Of a DNA stretch of 64,000 nucleotides, positions 29,844 to 39,568 are shown piece after piece. The stretch is taken from positions 124,001 through 188,000 of the forward strand of contig VCMS01000025.1 in NCBI GenBank assembly GCA_022539475.1, in the 5' to 3' direction. The notes beneath the pieces were generated by a model. The model worked only from the letters and a program-made list of their open reading frames with translations. It was not told the origin of the DNA and did not search any database. The position numbers were made by a program, and so were the translations under genes. Within the stretch, counting starts at the first letter, position 1. Each line of letters begins with the position of its first letter. Origin of the DNA: Gracilaria domingensis (lineage: Eukaryota > Rhodophyta > Florideophyceae > Gracilariales > Gracilariaceae).

Positions 29844-32800
29844 ATGTCGTGCGCAACGCGTCACCCACATCTTCCCCCCGTACCTTTGTCGCGTTCAGCA
29901 TGCCTCCACTGCACCCTGCACACATTGCAGAACCGCCGTGCTCTGCCTACTTTACGTCGCGCTGCAGCCGCTGCATTAACCGTTCTTCCATCCTTATCTT
30001 CCTCAGATCTGACCGAAGCCACGATGATGCTTGTGCTAAATACTCTCACCGACACGCTTTTCAAAACTCCACTCCTGCATAGCGAGCTGTTACCCTTGTG
30101 TGCTTCTTTGGCTTCTTCATGGGATTTTCCCACTCATGGTGCTCGCGCGGTGCTCATATCATCCTGTATTGATGTTATTTGTCGAAATGAACCCCCGCAG
30201 CCTGCAATACCTCTTCTCTCTTCCTTGCTTCCACCTTCAAATCCAGCTTCAGCGCAAACCCTTCCTCACGTCCCCATCTCGTCCGCCGATGCCCTATGTT
30301 CTGCTGTTCTGCGGCATTCATCTCACGACTATCGTGCTGCCTCACATGTGATTCACCATCTCCTTTCTCATGTATCGCCAAAAGTGTTACAGTCCATTCC
30401 ATCGCTTTTGGAAGCAATGCACCCTCCTCGCCCTTGCGATGAATACCGACAGCTCTTTCTTCAAACTGCAATCCATTTGTTTTCTTCAGGTGTTGCTTTT
30501 GATACTCAGCAGCAACGCATCCTCAACGAAATCTTGTGTGCGTCGTTTATGTCATCCGAGCCATTGGTTCGAGAACATGCAGCAAAGCTGCTCCAGATGT
30601 GTTACAAGAAGTCATCACTTTCGAACACTTTTGAATATCTTATTGAAGGTTTGCGCGAAGCCCACTTGCCCCCTTTAAGGACGAAGCGAAACGCCCTGAT
30701 AAAGCCCAATTTAGCTGCCCTCAGTCTGCTGGCGTCGTCCGTAGAGCCAATCCATTGGTGCTACGCTTTTCGCAGTGTTCTTTGTATATCAGAATACGCT
30801 GACGGAGCCATCCATCACTTGTGCCAAGTGATCAAATCGGCAGCGACAAGTGCCCCCACATCAGTCTTTGGGGCAGCTATAATTCCAGAACTTGTTGCGT
30901 TTGTCATGCGACTAATATCAGATGAAAACCTTCCGCATGCGGTCGAATGCCTGCAGATTCTGCTAAACAGGTATAAGACCAATTTGAAACAACTTGAGAT
31001 CATTCTCGGAGTCTTGGAGTGCATTGTCGAGAAAAACATTCTCATCGCTCTTCCGATTGTGCGAGCTGTCGTACCCCACTTTCAGAGACTGGCGGACAGA
31101 AAGATTCCTCATGATGAGCTGCAGCCGTTGGGGCGTCGGCTCGTCATTATCATTTTTGACAGATGCGCCACTCAGTTGGAGGATTTCCAGTGTTCAGAGC
31201 TTGACATCGACGATGTAATCATGATGTTCTCGAGTGGTTTGCATGAAACATTTGTTCATACCGGGGCATGCTCTGAAGAAGATCGGCTCGGCATTCAGAG
31301 ATGGTGTTGGCGTTTCTTTCCTCCTCGACGGGTAATGAATGCTATAAGTGATTCACTTCCATTGTATTTATGGAGAATATGTGCAGGAACTACACAGTCC
31401 ATTGAAACAGAAGATTTAGCGTCCCTATGTTCTGAGGAAAGATTTCTGGAAGAGATATGCTGTGCTCAAACCAAATCATTTTCTTCTCCGGTGTTCACTC
31501 TTCTCGACAAAGCAATTCAACTGCATTGCGTGGATGACATTTGTCTTCCTGAGGCCATACTTGAAGCTCTGCTGAAATGTCTTCATATCTTGGAGTGCGG
31601 CCACGAAAAACCAGTTACAGATGGGCTGCGAATCATTAGGTTGATTTCACTCATTTGCTTTCAAAATGGGCTCTGTTTTCCCGCGGAGGACATCAAAGAA
31701 CAGACGATACAAAATGTTTTGCGGAGTCAGGAGTTCTCGCTTCATGTTCATGCAGACGTACTTCTTCTTCGAGCTATCATTGCTCACTCCAAACAAGGGC
31801 CACTCGACACTTCTGCATGGGAGTCCATAACGTCGAAGAACAAAGATGACGTCCTGGATGACATCATAACAACGGCTGTGCTCGATGAGGGAGGAAGTGG
31901 GAGCATCTTGTACGCGCTATCGCGGTCTACTACTCCAGAGGTGATCGTTGAAGGAGTATTAGACGTTTTTGAACGAACTAAGGGTTACGATGCTTTGTTT
32001 AAGGCTTTGACAGAATTCGGGGCTCTTTCGTCAGTATCTTCTGTGCTGCGAGCCCTTCCACACCAAGGGATGATATCAAGCTCTGAAACAAGTTCTGGTG
32101 ATGATATCGGATGCAGGAGATCAAAAAGTTTCATCCTTCTGGTGTCCAGCGTTGGAAGCATTCCTGATTCTGCAGAAAGCTGGGACCTTCTGAGAGTAGT
32201 ATGTGATACATTTACCAGGGAAAGCATGTCGCAATTATCGTCGAAATCCAAAATTGATCTCCTTGCTCACCTTGTTAGATGTATCATTGCCCTTTTGAAG
32301 GGCTTGCAAGACTCTGGGAAGATAGCCTTCATCCGACACAGTGGGGTCGAGGCGCAGGGGATAAAGCTGCTCACTTCAGTATCCACGAGCACTAGGGCTT
32401 CTGGACTCCTGATATCATCCATCGCTTGCCTCCTAAACTTGTTTATGCATAAGACAGATCTAGCGGTATATGTCATGCCCGAACTACCAATTAACATAGA
32501 GTTCCTTGCGGAGCCTAAAACTTGGGAAAAGCTGCTAACTCCGGGTCTTGGACTAGCAGATGTTGACGAAACTCACAGGATGGCAAATTGTTGGCACCTC
32601 CTCAACTCTTTGCTTCTTGGGGGCAAAGGCAACATCGCCAAGTTTCAGTCCATAATCACGCCCAATATAATAATTCTTCTCCATATTGCCGCGACTTCCT
32701 GGAGTCGATTGTTATCAGAGGCAGCCCGAATTACATTTCGGACTATTTTGCAACACAAGTATCATGAACAAAGCGTTCTTCGATATATGGGGGTTTTCCA

Positions 32801-33263
32801 AGAATTCTGCTCTCTTATTGATTCTAACTTTTGCCTTTCAATGGCTGGGCAGTTATCTTCCTCTGAGATTCTGTTACTCTCAGAATTGGTTCGGAACTCC
32901 TTCATTAATCAACATATACCCAAGTTATTGCAGCATGTTAGCGAATGGTGCCACAGTCATGAAGACACCGGCCAAGATTTGTCTCAACGGACTATGTTTC
33001 ATGAGATGCACGTACTCTATCGAGCCATAAGGGAACGGCTTCAGTTGTCTCCGGAAGGCAAAAAGGGGACGTGGGGAACGAGTATTTCCAAGTTACACGA
33101 GGACGTGGACAAAATGTTCAGCGGGAAATCTGCCCCTAATCCCAAGTACTTCCCGGACGTCCTGCTTGGAAGATACACAATGATATGGCGAGCGACCGAC
33201 ATAGATGGAAGTATGATGAATCCAAGAAGTCCAACTCTGGAGGGGTCGAACGCACCATCGTAA
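29844..33263 (+). CDS. Large helical-repeat (HEAT/ARM-like) protein, unknown
   Basis: 1139 aa from the first in-frame ATG at 29844, single exon. The whole protein is Leu/Ile/Ala/Ser-rich amphipathic helices with no catalytic motif or membrane segment, the appearance of an alpha-solenoid scaffold of the HEAT/ARM kind (comparable in size to MMS19, TTI/TELO2-type or focadhesin-like proteins). The N-terminal ~90 residues are Cys/His/Pro-rich and may not be translated; a later ATG pair (at about 30024) is an alternative start. The composition changes little along the gene. I cannot name the family. Confidence 0.75.
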   Translation: MSCATRHPHLPPVPLSRSACLHCTLHTLQNRRALPTLRRAAAAALTVLPSLSSSDLTEATMMLVLNTLTDTLFKTPLLHSELLPLCASLASSWDFPTHGARAVLISSCIDVICRNEPPQPAIPLLSSLLPPSNPASAQTLPHVPISSADALCSAVLRHSSHDYRAASHVIHHLLSHVSPKVLQSIPSLLEAMHPPRPCDEYRQLFLQTAIHLFSSGVAFDTQQQRILNEILCASFMSSEPLVREHAAKLLQMCYKKSSLSNTFEYLIEGLREAHLPPLRTKRNALIKPNLAALSLLASSVEPIHWCYAFRSVLCISEYADGAIHHLCQVIKSAATSAPTSVFGAAIIPELVAFVMRLISDENLPHAVECLQILLNRYKTNLKQLEIILGVLECIVEKNILIALPIVRAVVPHFQRLADRKIPHDELQPLGRRLVIIIFDRCATQLEDFQCSELDIDDVIMMFSSGLHETFVHTGACSEEDRLGIQRWCWRFFPPRRVMNAISDSLPLYLWRICAGTTQSIETEDLASLCSEERFLEEICCAQTKSFSSPVFTLLDKAIQLHCVDDICLPEAILEALLKCLHILECGHEKPVTDGLRIIRLISLICFQNGLCFPAEDIKEQTIQNVLRSQEFSLHVHADVLLLRAIIAHSKQGPLDTSAWESITSKNKDDVLDDIITTAVLDEGGSGSILYALSRSTTPEVIVEGVLDVFERTKGYDALFKALTEFGALSSVSSVLRALPHQGMISSSETSSGDDIGCRRSKSFILLVSSVGSIPDSAESWDLLRVVCDTFTRESMSQLSSKSKIDLLAHLVRCIIALLKGLQDSGKIAFIRHSGVEAQGIKLLTSVSTSTRASGLLISSIACLLNLFMHKTDLAVYVMPELPINIEFLAEPKTWEKLLTPGLGLADVDETHRMANCWHLLNSLLLGGKGNIAKFQSIITPNIIILLHIAATSWSRLLSEAARITFRTILQHKYHEQSVLRYMGVFQEFCSLIDSNFCLSMAGQLSSSEILLLSELVRNSFINQHIPKLLQHVSEWCHSHEDTGQDLSQRTMFHEMHVLYRAIRERLQLSPEGKKGTWGTSISKLHEDVDKMFSGKSAPNPKYFPDVLLGRYTMIWRATDIDGSMMNPRSPTLEGSNAPS

Positions 33264-33420
33264 TGATGCCAAGTGGTGGAAGTTACTGGTACCAGTCAAA
33301 CTTGCGTCATCGAATGCCCTGACTAGCAGTGCCTTTACTATGAACAAAGTGTTACGCAACCGTTACGGCCTAGATTAGAAGTCATGAGGTGGTAATGTAA
33401 GACAAGGGTTTTCGAGCAGT

Positions 33421-35271
33421 TCATTCTCTGCCTGTATCGGTCTTAGGCTTCATCGCTGGGAATAGGAGTACTTCTTTGATGGAGTAGTTGTCAGTGAGCA
33501 TCATGGACAAACGGTCAACTCCAAGACCCCATCCTGCAGTAGGAGGTAGACCGTATTCCAAAGATAAGCAAAAGTCTTCATCGTATACCATTGCTTCCTC
33601 ATCTCCTGACTTCACGTCTTTCTGAGCAACTCTAAACCGTTCTCGCTGCACTTCTGGATCATTCAGTTCTGTATATGCGTTGCAGAGCTCCTTCCCGTTG
33701 GCAAAAAGTTCGAAGCGTTCTGTCATCCCGGGCAAGGCGCGATGCCATTTCGCAAGAGGGGACATAATTTGTGGGTGATCGCAAATGAAGGTGGGGTTGA
33801 TGCATTCTGGTTCAATGTACTCTCCTACAAGGGAGTCCAGAAGACGCGCAGTTGTACGAGGTTCTTCACATTCGAGATTGAGTCGAACATGAAGCTCGTC
33901 CAAAAACTCGCGAGTAGCCTCCGCTTCAAGATCTTTCGGAATGCTAAATGCCTCGTCGCCTAGAATTACTCGCAACCGCTCTTCTAATCCAGATACCATC
34001 GAAATCCTTCGGAACGGGGGTGAGAAATCCATGCAAACTTCCCGACCATCTTTACCATCCGGGTGATATTTGACAACGTAAGTGCCATTTACTTCCATCA
34101 CCAATGTTGAAAGCATCTGTTCCGTGATCTCCATAAGGTCAGAGTAATCCAGGTAAGCTGCATAAAACTCACAGGCAGTGAACTCTGGGTTATGTGTTAG
34201 ATCTATGGATTCGTTGCGGAAGTTTCTACCAATTTCATAAACACGTTCCAAGCCTCCGATTACAAGCATCTTCAAGTATAGTTCCGGGGCAACCCTCATG
34301 TACATGGTGGTCTTGAGATCTTCATGATATGTTTTAAATGGTTTGGCTGTGGCACCACCCGGTAGTGCACTCATCATTGGCGTTTCGACCTCAAGGAAAC
34401 CCCGATCATCCAAAAAGCGGCGGATGAACTTTATGATCTTACTTCGTCGAATGAATATGTCACGATTATTCTGATTCACGATAAGATCCAGGTATCTTTG
34501 CCTGAACCGAACCTCGCTATCGGTCAGACCTTGCTCTAGCTTCGGCAACATGTGGAGGCAGTACGACAGAATCACAACTTCCAGGGCGAAAATGCTAAAT
34601 TCCCCCTTACGTGACTTACCAGCGCATCCTCTCACTCCCACAATATCCCCTCTCCTTATGCGCGCATGATCTTCAAGGAAGCTTGCACCACCTTTCTGAG
34701 CATCCGCAATGATTTGAACCTTCACCCCATCGCCACGCAAGTCGTAGAAAACGAGTCGGGTGCCAGCAGCTCTCTTAGAATATATTCTTCCAGCAAGAGA
34801 AACGATCGGTTTCTCAAGCTGTTGGCCTGGAACAATATCGTCGGCATATTTCTCAATGAACTCCGGAATTGTCATTGACACTTGGAATTTGTGAGGGTAA
34901 GGATTTGCGCCTGCATCCTTCAACGACTTAACGACAGCTTTGCGATTGGAGATGTATTGAGATGGGTCTAAGTTCTCACCAGAATCGTTTAAAGCTTCAG
35001 CGTTCGGATCCATCTTCTTAGCCGGCTTCAATGCTGCCTTCTTGGCCTTAGCCACAGCCTTTTCGGCCGCTTCAATGGCTTTGCGGTGCGCTTTCTGTCT
35101 CCGCTTTAGCTCATTCTTGCTGAGACCAGGTTCTGCAGCGGCTGCGGCGGCAATGTCAATTGCCTTCTGAAGGGCTTCCGGGAACACTACGGGTGGATCA
35201 GAGTTTGAGACACCATTCTGGTCTGTGTCCATCTTCTCCAATCCATTCATGATTTCCGAAACATCTGTCAT
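33421..35271 (-). CDS. KARS: Lysyl-tRNA synthetase, class II
   Basis: 616 aa, ATG 35271. Charges tRNA-Lys. A Lys/Ala-rich N-terminal extension (about 30-95, KRRQKAHRKAIEAAEKAVAK) is typical of eukaryotic cytosolic LysRS and binds tRNA. The OB-fold anticodon domain spans about 125-240 (VSLAGRIYSKRAAGTRLVFYDLRGDG). Catalytic core: motif 1 RGFLEVETPMM, motif 2 GRNFRNESIDLTHNPEFTACEFY, motif 3 GWGLGVDRLSMML. No organelle targeting peptide is visible, though algae often share one gene between compartments. Divergent with the Tim17-family gene 429 bases away. Confidence 0.95.
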   Translation of the reverse strand: MTDVSEIMNGLEKMDTDQNGVSNSDPPVVFPEALQKAIDIAAAAAAEPGLSKNELKRRQKAHRKAIEAAEKAVAKAKKAALKPAKKMDPNAEALNDSGENLDPSQYISNRKAVVKSLKDAGANPYPHKFQVSMTIPEFIEKYADDIVPGQQLEKPIVSLAGRIYSKRAAGTRLVFYDLRGDGVKVQIIADAQKGGASFLEDHARIRRGDIVGVRGCAGKSRKGEFSIFALEVVILSYCLHMLPKLEQGLTDSEVRFRQRYLDLIVNQNNRDIFIRRSKIIKFIRRFLDDRGFLEVETPMMSALPGGATAKPFKTYHEDLKTTMYMRVAPELYLKMLVIGGLERVYEIGRNFRNESIDLTHNPEFTACEFYAAYLDYSDLMEITEQMLSTLVMEVNGTYVVKYHPDGKDGREVCMDFSPPFRRISMVSGLEERLRVILGDEAFSIPKDLEAEATREFLDELHVRLNLECEEPRTTARLLDSLVGEYIEPECINPTFICDHPQIMSPLAKWHRALPGMTERFELFANGKELCNAYTELNDPEVQRERFRVAQKDVKSGDEEAMVYDEDFCLSLEYGLPPTAGWGLGVDRLSMMLTDNYSIKEVLLFPAMKPKTDTGRE

Positions 35272-35700
35272 ACTGGGGGTTAGCGTCAGTTGAAGCTCCT
35301 CCCTTTAAGACGGGTCACTTTGGTATGCTGAGCTGGACCAGCGAAGTCGAATGCCCGTTCCGCGATGTAGAGCTTCCGAAAGAAGGGCATCAGCAAACGT
35401 CGTCGTCCTCACACGTCTTTCTCGACGAATCATATACTGCTACGTACACACGTGCACATGAGTTTTAGAGGATCTAATGACCATACACTGCATTCGCAAC
35501 CCGTATCAAGGGTAGCAAAAGTTGCAAATTGAAGTCCCGCGAACTCTTCACTACGTGTAGCTGAGGACGAAAGGGCTGAACTGCGTGAAGAGCATCGACT
35601 ATCACATGAACCAGCTATCAACATAAGTATCTTCGTTGAGAGCACTACAGGTTTCGGTCCTCTGGCAGTCACCGAGGTTAATTACATTTTTGTGGCAAAA
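35272..35700. promoter_or_regulatory. Shared divergent promoter region (LysRS / Tim17-family gene)
   Basis: 429 bases between two oppositely oriented start codons with no open frame of its own. Promoter function follows from the layout; no element was identified. Confidence 0.5.
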
Positions 35701-36396
35701 ATGTCAACAGACAGCGGAAGTGGAGTTGCCGCGAAGCAAGAGGTTGACGAACACTCTGAAAGAGTTGCATCCATTAGAGATGCTTTTCGACGTATTGAAC
35801 CTGGAGAAACACCTCCAGAGGCACCGGAATCTTTACGCACGTGGTGCACTCAGACGACGTATGGTGTTATTGGAGGCATGTTGTTTGGTGGCTATCGCGG
35901 ATTGCAACAAGCGCGAAACAAGAATATCCCGAGCCCCGTACCAACTTCGTCCGCGCAGCATCGTGTCGCTGTGTTCTTTGTTCGTGATAGTATCCTAACC
36001 GGTTCTCGTGTCGGCGTTTTTGTATCATTGTTCTCTGCCGCAGCTCTTCTAGCCGGGCATTCAGGTTTCACAAAGAGAGTTGACCACCCTGCCAATTACG
36101 CTGCTGCCGGTGCGTTCACTTGTGGCTTGTTTGCTGCTGCTGTGGGAGGCTGGACACCAGCAGGCCCAGCTGCTGCGTTTGGGGCAGCTATTTCCGGAGC
36201 GGGTGCCGCAGCTCACCAAGCTCTGGAACAAGTTGTATCACAAAATGTGGCAAGACTTGGCTTAGTTCAAGCTCAAGAACCAGAAGGTTCTGTGAGCAGA
36301 GTGATCAAAACAGTGGAAGAGAATCTTGCTGCGCATCCACTTCGTACTGCGAGCCGTAGCAATCCAGTTAAATCTACTGAGAACCCCCAAACATAA
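35701..36396 (+). CDS. Tim17/Tim22/Tim23-family membrane protein
   Basis: 231 aa, ATG 35701. A hydrophilic N-terminus of ~45 residues is followed by four Gly/Ala-rich hydrophobic segments (YGVIGGMLFGGYRGLQ; GSRVGVFVSLFSAAALLAG; NYAAAGAFTCGLFAAAVGG; AAAFGAAISGAGAAAHQ), the pattern of the Tim17/22/23/PMP24 superfamily of translocase-type channels. Which compartment it serves (mitochondrial inner membrane, peroxisome or plastid envelope) cannot be told. The hydrophilic C-terminus lacks motifs. The family call is good, the member call open. Confidence 0.7.
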   Translation: MSTDSGSGVAAKQEVDEHSERVASIRDAFRRIEPGETPPEAPESLRTWCTQTTYGVIGGMLFGGYRGLQQARNKNIPSPVPTSSAQHRVAVFFVRDSILTGSRVGVFVSLFSAAALLAGHSGFTKRVDHPANYAAAGAFTCGLFAAAVGGWTPAGPAAAFGAAISGAGAAAHQALEQVVSQNVARLGLVQAQEPEGSVSRVIKTVEENLAAHPLRTASRSNPVKSTENPQT

Positions 36397-36715
36397 GACA
36401 GACATAAGACGCGCCCTAAACAAAGCAGCTTGAACTTGCTTAAGGCTTCTGTTTTTGCTGCTGCAGATGAGCTTGCGTCGTATTATGAGCGATACGACTG
36501 ACCGTTCGCTTGCGGCTGCTCTTGGTACCGGCGGTAAGAAGGTTAGCCTTCTACCGTCAGTACCAACGGTAGACTTGCAATCAAAACTGGAAAACGTTGC
36601 ACTTGGTGTATAATTTTTGGGACTTGTCTTTTTCAGCATCACGCCGAACGCGGTTGGATCAAGAAGTCCCACGATACGTTCCGGTGAAAACCGTTTTCAG
36701 TCCAAATCTACGAGC

Positions 36716-37631
36716 ATGTCTGTGTTAGTGCGAAAGGAAGAAGCTACAGGGAAGCTTGCGCCGTCATTCGACGGACAGGCTTTTCCTGACCTGAAGCTTT
36801 CTCCACACGACGCTTTGCGACAAGCAAAGCGCACCATTTGTACTGGTGGGTGTGGGAAAAGTCGCCGTTATTATTGCACCGAATGTCTTGTTCCTCTCGT
36901 ACCCAACCCACAAGCTTTCCCGTCAGTTAGTTTACCTGTGTATTTCCATATTCTTCAATCTCATGCGGAACCTCCACAAAGAAGCACTGCCCAACATGTA
37001 TCAGTACTCGCCCCTAAGTTCGCAACAATCTGGCGTCCGTTCCCAGAATGTATCTCAGCCTTTCGCGAGTGTGTAATCGAAGGAGCTGAGAAGAACACTG
37101 TTGCGCTCTTGTAAGTTGTGTCTCAAGTAGGCGGACACATGCTGACGTTGACCAAAAATTGCATGCTGACGAATTCTGAGGCGTGCAACTCTTTATAGAT
37201 TCCCGGGAGACGATGCGAAGACCCCAGCACAAGCAGTGATAGAGCTTCCGAAGCTTAAGCATGTTGTTGTGCTGGATGCGTCTTGGACGAAATCGACTGT
37301 ACTCATTTCGGATCCTTTGTTTAGGGAGCTTCCTAGACTAACGCTTCCTACAGGAACCAAATCACGGTTTTGGAGATACCCTCCAAAACGTGGTGAGCAT
37401 TCAGAGTTCTTCAGCCCAGATAAGATGGAGTCACTGCTGTCTACGGTAGAAGCAATACATCGTTTTTGCGATGCGTATAACACAGCACGGGGGGAACCAG
37501 GCGGTACTTGTGATAACTTGCTTTGGTTATTTGCATTCATTCACGGCAGAGTTAAGGAAGCATACGACCAAGCACCGCAAAAGAGACAACGGCTGATGCG
37601 GAAGTCCAACGGAATGCTCGCGGAGTTCTAA
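36716..37631 (+). CDS. DTW-domain tRNA-uridine aminocarboxypropyltransferase, DTWD1-like
   Basis: Coding sequence join(36716..37110, 37199..37631), 275 aa. These enzymes make acp3U in tRNA from SAM. An N-terminal Zn-type Cys cluster (CTGGCGKSRRYYCTEC) is typical of DTWD1. The intron of 88 bases has GTAAGT donor and TTTATAG acceptor; splicing gives VALLFPGDDAKTPAQAV. The hallmark DTW region is VVVLDASWTKS, with D-x-S-W in place of DTW, followed by LPRLTLPTGTKSRFWRYPPK and LSTVEAIHRFC. A pyrimidine-rich AG at about 36634 hints at an upstream exon, but a clean in-frame join was not found, so the ATG at 36716 is used. Confidence 0.82.
37111..37198 (+). other. Intron in the DTW-domain gene
   Basis: GTAAGT at 37111 and CTTTATAG ending at 37198. 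Joining TT to A keeps the frame and restores the conserved Leu-Phe-Pro segment. Confidence 0.88.
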
Positions 37632-38123
37632 TCAAATATGGGAAAACCCCGTGCAGTTATCACTTTAATATGCAGAAAATGCCTGTCCAGGTTGCTAGAA
37701 GATTATTTGAACAGTTGAAGAAGTCATAGTACGGCATGTACCAGAGATGAAGAGAGAAGCAAATGGTAGGATAATCTTCAAGGAGTCACAGTGGAAGTTG
37801 GCAGCAATCACCTTGGTTGGGTTAACCGTCTTGGTGCTGTAAAACGAAGAGTTAAGCATTACATAAAAGCGGATTTGATGGTTATTGAAGATTATTATCT
37901 TTGGCATTAGTTTGGCGAGCGATCCATTCGCGGAATCATTGGTTCAACCATTCTGCTTTGGTATATAGGTCGTGAAAAATAAGGTTGGATTCTGGTGACA
38001 GTACGACGGCTCGATAGGCTTACATCTCCTATGTTAGGAATCAAGACATGCGACACGGGGTCTAGCCCCATCCTCTCCTGAAGGTTTGAAAGTAGTCTTT
38101 GCCAACAAGTGCCCAGTCGCTGC
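37632..38123. other. Intergenic, convergent 3' ends, no gene seen
   Basis: 492 bases between the ends of the DTW-domain and SPT3 genes. Nothing recognisable. Confidence 0.4.
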
Positions 38124-39320
38124 TCACACGAAATTGTACAAACCGGCCCGAACCTGAGAACGACCACCCCAGCCTTTCTCCCTTAATCTGCTCAAAGCAG
38201 CATAAATATGGCTGGGAATCAGTCCCTCTGACCGATATCGCAAGTGAATGGTGGTGTAATATGGACGACTCAAGACGCGTTGAATCTCTGACGAAAGCCT
38301 GGCGCAATGTGCTTCAGAGCAAGGAATAGTGAAGGCGGTGGTGGCACCATGACCGAGTGATTCCAACCAATGTCTCTCGTTGTTCCACATTGTGGGAAAA
38401 ATACTGGATGTCCGGGTTTGCATATCGCGGCCATACTTGCATAGGAGCGCCGTTTGTACCAGTTGACCGGTTAGCTCCCATGTGAGATGTGCAAGGGCCA
38501 ATAGCTGTTTCTCAGGAAATGGTATTGCTAACCACCTTTTGAACAGGTTGGCTCGAAGATTACCACGAATCTTAGGGTCCGGTGAAAGGCTTTCTTGTCT
38601 TCCAAACGAAACAGTCCGACAATGTGATAGATAAGTATAGTCGGTAGCAGGAAAGCTAAACTTTAAAGAAGCAAAGAGACTCTCAGTGCAAATGGTGAGC
38701 ACATCCGGCCTGGGGAGGTCGGCACAAGTGGCAGCAGCAGTGGCAGCAGCAGTGGCAGCAGCAGTGGCAGCAGCAGTGGCGGCAGCAGGAGGGTTTTGAT
38801 TGGGGCGACACTTTGTGAGATAGCTGCGATACCGATACATGGCCCTGGCATCCAGGCGTGAAGTGATAGAACGAACATCACTCATAGCAACGCGACGCAC
38901 CTCCTCGCGAACGCAATCCTCAACTAGCTCCAATGTTTCCCTGACACAGTAGCGAGCATCGCCGAAAGCAAACAGCAAGCAGCTAAACTCATGTGCAAAC
39001 AGTCTGTCTGCAGGCACAACCAGCTTGACGTCAGGAGTGAACGCCGTTCTCAGCATCGTGAGCACCGACTCATCACGAACAGAGGCAGCGGCCTTCGGAC
39101 CACGTTTACCAGAGCGAGGTCTTTCGCGTGCGCGCTTACGTGGCCGAGCTATGGGCGAAGGCAGCGACGGCACAGGGCGCCGCTTGACCAAATTCCGTGG
39201 CGAGGGCGTCGGCGTACTGACGGACGCAACACCCGGCCTCGGCTTCACGCGCGGGCTCGGGGAAGGCGGCGGCACCGCGACGGCGTCGCCAGCCCCGCTC
39301 GGCGACCCCGAAGTCGGCAT
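38124..39320 (-). CDS. SPT3: SPT3-like subunit of SAGA (double histone fold)
   Basis: 398 aa from ATG 39320. SPT3 helps deliver TBP in the SAGA coactivator. A Pro/Ser/Arg-rich N-terminus with nuclear-type basic runs (RPRKRARERPRSGKRG) precedes a first histone fold (CLLFAFGDARYCVRETLELVEDCVREEV, with LDARAMYRYRSYL, as in SPT3 after the fold). The second fold follows YLSHCRTVSFGRQ (family: ...ECRQASF) and KRWLAIPFPEKQLLALAHLTWEL. A C-terminal IPSHIYAALSRL parallels the family's P-H-I-xx-A-xRR ending. Between the folds sits an (Ala-Ala-Ala-Thr) repeat from a 12-bp minisatellite. TAF13/TAF11-type proteins are the alternative but lack the joined layout. Confidence 0.8.
   Translation of the reverse strand: MPTSGSPSGAGDAVAVPPPSPSPRVKPRPGVASVSTPTPSPRNLVKRRPVPSLPSPIARPRKRARERPRSGKRGPKAAASVRDESVLTMLRTAFTPDVKLVVPADRLFAHEFSCLLFAFGDARYCVRETLELVEDCVREEVRRVAMSDVRSITSRLDARAMYRYRSYLTKCRPNQNPPAAATAAATAAATAAATAAATCADLPRPDVLTICTESLFASLKFSFPATDYTYLSHCRTVSFGRQESLSPDPKIRGNLRANLFKRWLAIPFPEKQLLALAHLTWELTGQLVQTALLCKYGRDMQTRTSSIFPTMWNNERHWLESLGHGATTAFTIPCSEAHCARLSSEIQRVLSRPYYTTIHLRYRSEGLIPSHIYAALSRLREKGWGGRSQVRAGLYNFV
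38728..38787. repeat. 12-bp coding minisatellite, 5 units
   Basis: Five tandem copies of gtggcagcagca (last one gtggcggcagca) encode repeated Ala-Ala-Ala-Thr in SPT3. In phase, so copy-number change would not break the frame. Confidence 0.95.
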
Positions 39321-39568
39321 CGCTCTCCCACGTGCGGGGAATCGCACGACCGGGAATGATGCACCGCGTCGCGCATGTGTCGCCAACAAGAGTGCAAGCA
39401 ACGGATGAGCAACCGACTGCTTACAGCCCGCGTTTACAGCCGAGATCCCTATCTGCAGTTCGCTGGCGCTCTCATCTGCGTGCGCGCGAGGTGAAGCGCT
39501 CGCCTCCACGCGGTGCGATCGACGCACGGCGTCGTCGTGAGCCGGTGCAAGTTCGGAAGTCGCTCACC
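39321..39568. promoter_or_regulatory. Compact divergent promoter (SPT3 / PNPase)
   Basis: Only 248 bases separate the two chosen start codons. The frame upstream of the PNPase ATG is open back to 39332 but would overlap the SPT3 promoter and encodes an Arg-rich, non-conserved stretch. Confidence 0.5.

Noticed and set aside
36467-36533. Upstream exon of the DTW-domain gene (ATG at 36467, GGTAAGA donor)
   Set aside because: The phase does not fit the frame after the candidate acceptor at about 36634; the joined reading hits a stop.
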